Source: Deltaproteobacteria bacterium
Lineage (GTDB): Bacteria; Desulfobacterota; Anaeroferrophillalia; Anaeroferrophillales; Tharpellaceae
Reading direction: 5' to 3'
DNA: 6,994 nt
Assembly (NCBI GenBank): GCA_030633185.1
Contig: DAOVTG010000132.1
Location: forward strand, 1-6,994
Shown: one piece after another, positions 5,807-6,994 of the stretch
Layout: each line of letters starts with the position of its first letter
Numbering within the stretch: the stretch's first letter is position 1
Program-made: the position numbers and the translations under genes
The notes under the pieces: model-generated
What the model saw: only the letters and a program-made list of their open reading frames with translations
Told to the model about the DNA's origin: nothing
The model's database searches: none

Positions 5807-6994
5807 GGGGAACCTCCTGACTCCGTCGCCTTCAGTTCATCTTTCAAGTGGGAAATAAAACACTCGACACTCATCGGCTCAAGCGTCTCACCCTGTTTAC
5901 GTAAGCGCGGAGCTACGGTTTGGGATGAAACCTCCTGATCACCTATGACCAACATATATGGTATCTTTTCGAGCTGGGCCTCACGAATTTTTTTGCCCAG
6001 TTTTTCATTGCGCAGATCAGTTTCGACCCGGATATCAGCAACCCGTAAGGCTTCGGCGACTTGCGCACCATACTCGTTATGGGCATCGGTCACCGTCAGA
6101 ACCCGAACCTGTTCGGGAGCCAGCCAGAGCGGAAAAGCACCGGCATAGTGTTCAATAAGGATACCGATAAAGCGTTCAATCGAACCTAAAATAACCCGGT
6201 GCAACATAACCGGCCGGTGTTTTTCGCCGTCCGAGCCTATATAGCTTAAGTCGAAGCGTTCAGGCAAGGTAAAATCGCATTGGATAGTGGCACACTGCCA
6301 CTCCCTTCCTAACGCATCTTTGAGTTTGACGTCAATCTTGGGCCCATAGAAGGCGCCGTCACCGGCATTAACCTTATAATCGAGCTCATTTTCGCTCAAA
6401 GCCTGAATCAGGGCCTGGGTGGCCCGCTCCCAGTCGGCATCACTGCCGATCGATTTTTCCTCCGGTCGGGTACTAAGCTCCATCGAGTAGGAGAAACCGA
6501 AGAAATTCATAACTTCAGCAACAAATTCGAGGATTCCGGTAATCTCCGTCTGGAGCTGCTCTGGAGTGCAGATAATGTGGGCATCGTCCTGGGTAAAACA
6601 GCGCACCCGCAATAAGCCATGCAAAACCCCGGAAGGCTCATGCCGATGCACGGTTCCAAGCTCAAAATATCTTAACGGCAGATCACGGTAGCTGCGCAGA
6701 CGCGAGTTATAAATCAGCATGTGGGCCAGGCAATTCATCGGCTTGATGCCATACTCCTGCCCCTCTCCACCATCTGTGCTATCCTCTTTAATCCGGGTAA
6801 AATACATATTTTCCCGGTAGTTTTCAAAGTGTCCCGAGCGCTTCCAGAGATCGGCCTTGAGCATCTGGGGACCCATAACAATATGATAGCCCCTTTTAAG
6901 ATGCAGACGGCGTTCGTAATCTTCCAGAATAGTTCTTAAAAGAGCTCCTTTAGGATGCCAAATTACAAAACCGGCCCCGGCCTCATCCTGAATA
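5803..6994 (-). CDS. thrS: Threonyl-tRNA synthetase, C-terminal part (5' end outside window)
   Basis: This cytoplasmic class II synthetase charges tRNA-Thr with threonine. The reading frame stays open to the window edge (first whole codon at 6993), so 396 codons are visible, about the last 60% of a usual ~640-residue enzyme. The N-terminal TGS and editing domains lie outside. The visible part starts in the catalytic core (EAGAGFVIWHPKGALL, class II motif 1 region). It carries the three expected zinc ligands: Cys in KPMNCLAH, His in FTQDDAHII and His in VMLHRVILG. Motif 2 is FELGTVHRHEPSG, and motif 3 lies around GSIERFIGILIEHYAG. The anticodon-binding domain follows from about WLAPEQVRVLTV to the end. 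The ATG at 6876 is internal: homologous sequence (HLKRGYHIV) continues upstream in frame. MNCLAH replaces the more usual MNCPGH, and a short acidic stretch (KEDSTDGGEGQ) precedes it. The TAG stop overlaps the infC start by 4 nt. Confidence 0.97.
   Translation of the reverse strand, partial: IQDEAGAGFVIWHPKGALLRTILEDYERRLHLKRGYHIVMGPQMLKADLWKRSGHFENYRENMYFTRIKEDSTDGGEGQEYGIKPMNCLAHMLIYNSRLRSYRDLPLRYFELGTVHRHEPSGVLHGLLRVRCFTQDDAHIICTPEQLQTEITGILEFVAEVMNFFGFSYSMELSTRPEEKSIGSDADWERATQALIQALSENELDYKVNAGDGAFYGPKIDVKLKDALGREWQCATIQCDFTLPERFDLSYIGSDGEKHRPVMLHRVILGSIERFIGILIEHYAGAFPLWLAPEQVRVLTVTDAHNEYGAQVAEALRVADIRVETDLRNEKLGKKIREAQLEKIPYMLVIGDQEVSSQTVAPRLRKQGETLEPMSVECFISHLKDELKATESGGSP
5812..5818 (-). 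promoter_or_regulatory. Strong Shine-Dalgarno that fixes the infC start
   Basis: On the minus strand the sequence reads AGGAGGT, then TCCCC, then ATA. The near-perfect anti-16S match lies 6 nt (from the last G) before the ATA at 5806 and falls inside the last codons of thrS. No other site with this strength and spacing precedes a canonical start codon in the infC frame. It is therefore the main evidence for the AUA start. Confidence 0.85.

Noticed and set aside
5270..5938. Plus-strand 222-codon reading frame opposite infC and the thrS end
   Set aside because: It is a shadow of infC and thrS on the opposite strand; its translation shows no family pattern.
5803..6876. thrS beginning at the ATG at 6876
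   Set aside because: The frame continues upstream to the window edge with ThrRS sequence (EAGAGFVIWHPKGALL), so this Met is internal.

Overview
The window looks like chromosome from a deltaproteobacterium in the broad sense (Desulfobacterota, with a Geobacter- or Desulfuromonas-like gene order). All protein genes lie on the minus strand in the order thrS (partial), infC, rpmI, rplT, pheS, pheT, ihfA and a small MerR-family regulator gene, followed by tRNA-Pro. As far as I recall, the thrS-infC-rpmI-rplT-pheST-ihfA core occurs widely in Proteobacteria, while the attached short MerR gene and tRNA-Pro are typical of Geobacter-type genomes. Genus and species cannot be named from this sequence. 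Base composition is moderate and even along the coding part, with no sign of horizontal transfer there.

Layout, reading leftward from the right edge (minus strand, 5' to 3'). The C-terminal 396 codons of thrS enter from the right edge. The gene overlaps infC by 4 nt, and infC appears to start at a rare AUA codon behind a very strong Shine-Dalgarno sequence. After 32 nt comes rpmI (L35), after 16 nt rplT (L20), and after 6 nt pheS. A 162-nt gap between pheS and pheT is almost filled by a 132-nt imperfect palindrome that begins directly after the pheS stop codon. pheT is full length. ihfA follows after 34 nt, merR after 64 nt and tRNA-Pro(GGG) after 6 nt. An 11-bp hairpin with short U/T tracts closes the unit at 224-261. 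The left 223 nt hold no gene I can support, only a perfect 11-bp inverted repeat at 3-27.

The genes belong together as translation machinery: two aminoacyl-tRNA synthetases (threonyl and phenylalanyl), initiation factor 3, two 50S ribosomal proteins and a proline tRNA. The DNA-bending protein IHF-alpha and a MerR-type regulator are attached at the end. Tight spacing and overlaps suggest cotranscription, with the main promoter upstream of thrS and outside the window. The AUA start suggests the classic IF3 self-limiting control of its own translation.

The most unusual items are the large palindrome inside the essential pheST pair, probably a copy of a dispersed intergenic repeat, and the AUA start of infC. 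I see no defence system, mobile-element gene, CRISPR array or unknown gene cluster in this window.
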